From a virus: DNA of 20,520 bases. A program made the position numbers and the translations under genes. Under the pieces are notes generated by a model that saw only the letters and a list, made by a program, of their open reading frames with translations, was not told where the DNA came from and made no database searches. Location of the stretch: positions 1 through 20,520 of the IMG/VR virus record IMGVR_UViG_3300021335_001198; one strand, 5' to 3'. This document shows, one piece after another, positions 19,785 to 20,520 of the stretch (within the stretch, counting starts at the first letter, position 1; every line of letters begins with the position of its first letter).

Positions 19785-19887
19785 AAATGCTTTCGATCCA
19801 GATGACTTCGAAAGACAAGAAAATAAATCTAAACAAGCTCGTGTTGTTGATACTTTAGAAACAAGAGCTAGGGAGGCAGGACTATGA
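19768..19887 (+). CDS. 39-residue small protein overlapping queE
   Basis: A short frame starting inside the last 17 bases of queE and ending in a TGA that overlaps the next ATG (ATGA at 19884). The product (MHGGLENAFDPDDFERQENK onward) is acidic at first, then basic. A ribosome site is weak (CGGAA). It fills the 100-base gap after queE and is coupled to the next gene, which supports it; the function is unknown. Confidence 0.5.
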   Translation: MHGGLENAFDPDDFERQENKSKQARVVDTLETRAREAGL

Positions 19888-20288
19888 AAGAGTTCTTTAA
19901 AAAACTAACAGGATTAGATAAAGAAGAACAGCGAATTGCTGAAGAAAAAGCCCGTGTTGAAGAAGAAGAAATGGAACTTCTTAAAAAGAAGAATCCAAAA
20001 GAGTATGCTACAAGACGCAAAGAGCCTTGGGTAAGTGTACTTGATGTTAAAGTAAATGAAGATAACGTTCGAAACGGATTCTTTGAAATGGACTGGAATA
20101 AGTATTTTATCGCACAGTTAATTGAAGCAGGATACGGAATTGAAAACGATGCAGAAGAAGAAATTGTAGATCGTTGGTTCCGTGATATTGTTTATAATAT
20201 GCTAGGCGAAGAAGGATTAGATACCGACAGAGGTGCAGGATATATTAATGTTGTACCAATTGATAAAAACAAAAGTTCAGTATCGTGA
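19884..20288 (+). CDS. Conserved phage protein, unknown function
   Basis: A 134-residue protein with a charged coiled-coil N-terminus (KEEQRIAEEKARVEEEEMELLKK, about 13-36) and a compact acidic C-terminal domain. The motifs EPWVSVLDVKV and GFFEMDWNKYFIAQL recall conserved hypothetical proteins of marine T4-like phages. AGGGAGG sits before the ATG. Its TGA overlaps the GTG of the cupin gene that follows. No catalytic motif is recognised. Confidence 0.7.
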   Translation: MKEFFKKLTGLDKEEQRIAEEKARVEEEEMELLKKKNPKEYATRRKEPWVSVLDVKVNEDNVRNGFFEMDWNKYFIAQLIEAGYGIENDAEEEIVDRWFRDIVYNMLGEEGLDTDRGAGYINVVPIDKNKSSVS

Positions 20289-20520
20289 AGAAATATTCTA
20301 TAGAAGACATAGGTGGAACATTAGTTAAAGATAACGATCAGTATCAACTATTTGATAACACCTTATTAAACAATCTTGTTTTAAGTAAGACTAAATTACG
20401 AGCAGGACAAGAAACAAACGGCCATCGACACGCTGGACAAGAAGAAGTTTATATATTTACAAAAGGCCAAGGTCAAATGGAAGTTAACCATGAGATCTTT
20501 GATGTTAAAGAAGGAGACAT
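20285..20520 (+). CDS. Cupin-domain protein, truncated by the window end
   Basis: Starts at GTG in the GTGA overlap with the preceding stop; 78 codons are visible. The residues LRAGQETNGHRHAGQEEVYIF form cupin motif 1, with H47, H49 and an adjacent E53/E54 as likely metal ligands, followed by KGQGQMEV and DVKEGD. The pattern is that of a small cupin_2 protein, seen in mannose-6-phosphate isomerase-like and sugar ketoisomerase enzymes. It could belong with the sugar genes at 8544-10431. The C-terminal half, including the final histidine, is outside the window. Confidence 0.75.
   Translation, partial: MKKYSIEDIGGTLVKDNDQYQLFDNTLLNNLVLSKTKLRAGQETNGHRHAGQEEVYIFTKGQGQMEVNHEIFDVKEGD

Noticed and set aside
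1-20520. tRNA genes, CRISPR array, integrase or insertion sequence
   Set aside because: No cloverleaf-like segments, regularly spaced repeats, recombinase motifs or terminal inverted repeats were found by reading.

Overview
The window is AT-rich, and every supported gene lies on the + strand. Genes are short and packed, with most junctions being ATGA, GTGA or TAATG overlaps. It encodes a family B DNA polymerase of the T4 gp43 type and a gp45-type sliding clamp of the marine T4-like kind. Many of the small proteins resemble, from memory, conserved proteins of marine T4-like myophages (cyanophage/pelagiphage group). I read it as part of the genome of a marine T4-like tailed phage. No photosynthesis genes, tRNAs, integrase, transposon or CRISPR array are visible, so the host cannot be named from this window.

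Layout. (1) 1-5079: a run of proteins with no recognised enzyme apart from two ParB-like folds. Several have lysine-rich C-terminal tails or a short N-terminal helix motif, which suggests virion or head-associated late proteins. (2) 5080-5680: a consensus sigma70 promoter followed by a DsbA-like DNA-binding protein and a three-helix membrane protein. (3) 5680-11150: replication. The polymerase gene has a structured leader. A three-gene nucleotide-sugar cassette (nucleotidyltransferase, phosphomannomutase-like HAD, SDR epimerase) sits between the polymerase and the clamp, and the clamp has its own consensus promoter. (4) 11150-15524: a DpdA-like transglycosylase, small proteins, a degenerate QueD-like T-fold protein with its own promoter, and a glycosyltransferase with a terminator-like hairpin inside its 5' coding region. 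(5) 15493-18110: small accessory proteins, including one ending in an SSB-type C-terminal peptide, a cupin, a phosphoribosyltransferase and a HIT protein. (6) 18113-20520: a promoter overlapped by a perfect 10-bp inverted repeat, then folE and queE, two small genes, and a second cupin cut off by the window end.

How the genes fit together. FolE, a QueD-like T-fold protein, QueE and a DpdA-like transglycosylase form most of a 7-deazaguanine DNA-modification pathway: GTP is converted to a 7-deazaguanine base, which is exchanged into phage DNA to block host nucleases. QueC is not in the window, so the final base cannot be inferred. The most unusual points are a QueE whose iron-sulfur cysteine motif appears split by an insertion, a QueD-like protein that keeps the zinc histidines but lacks the catalytic cysteine, an SSB-tail mimic, and an operator-like inverted repeat over the folE promoter.

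Family calls rest on motif reading and memory of families; no database search was run.
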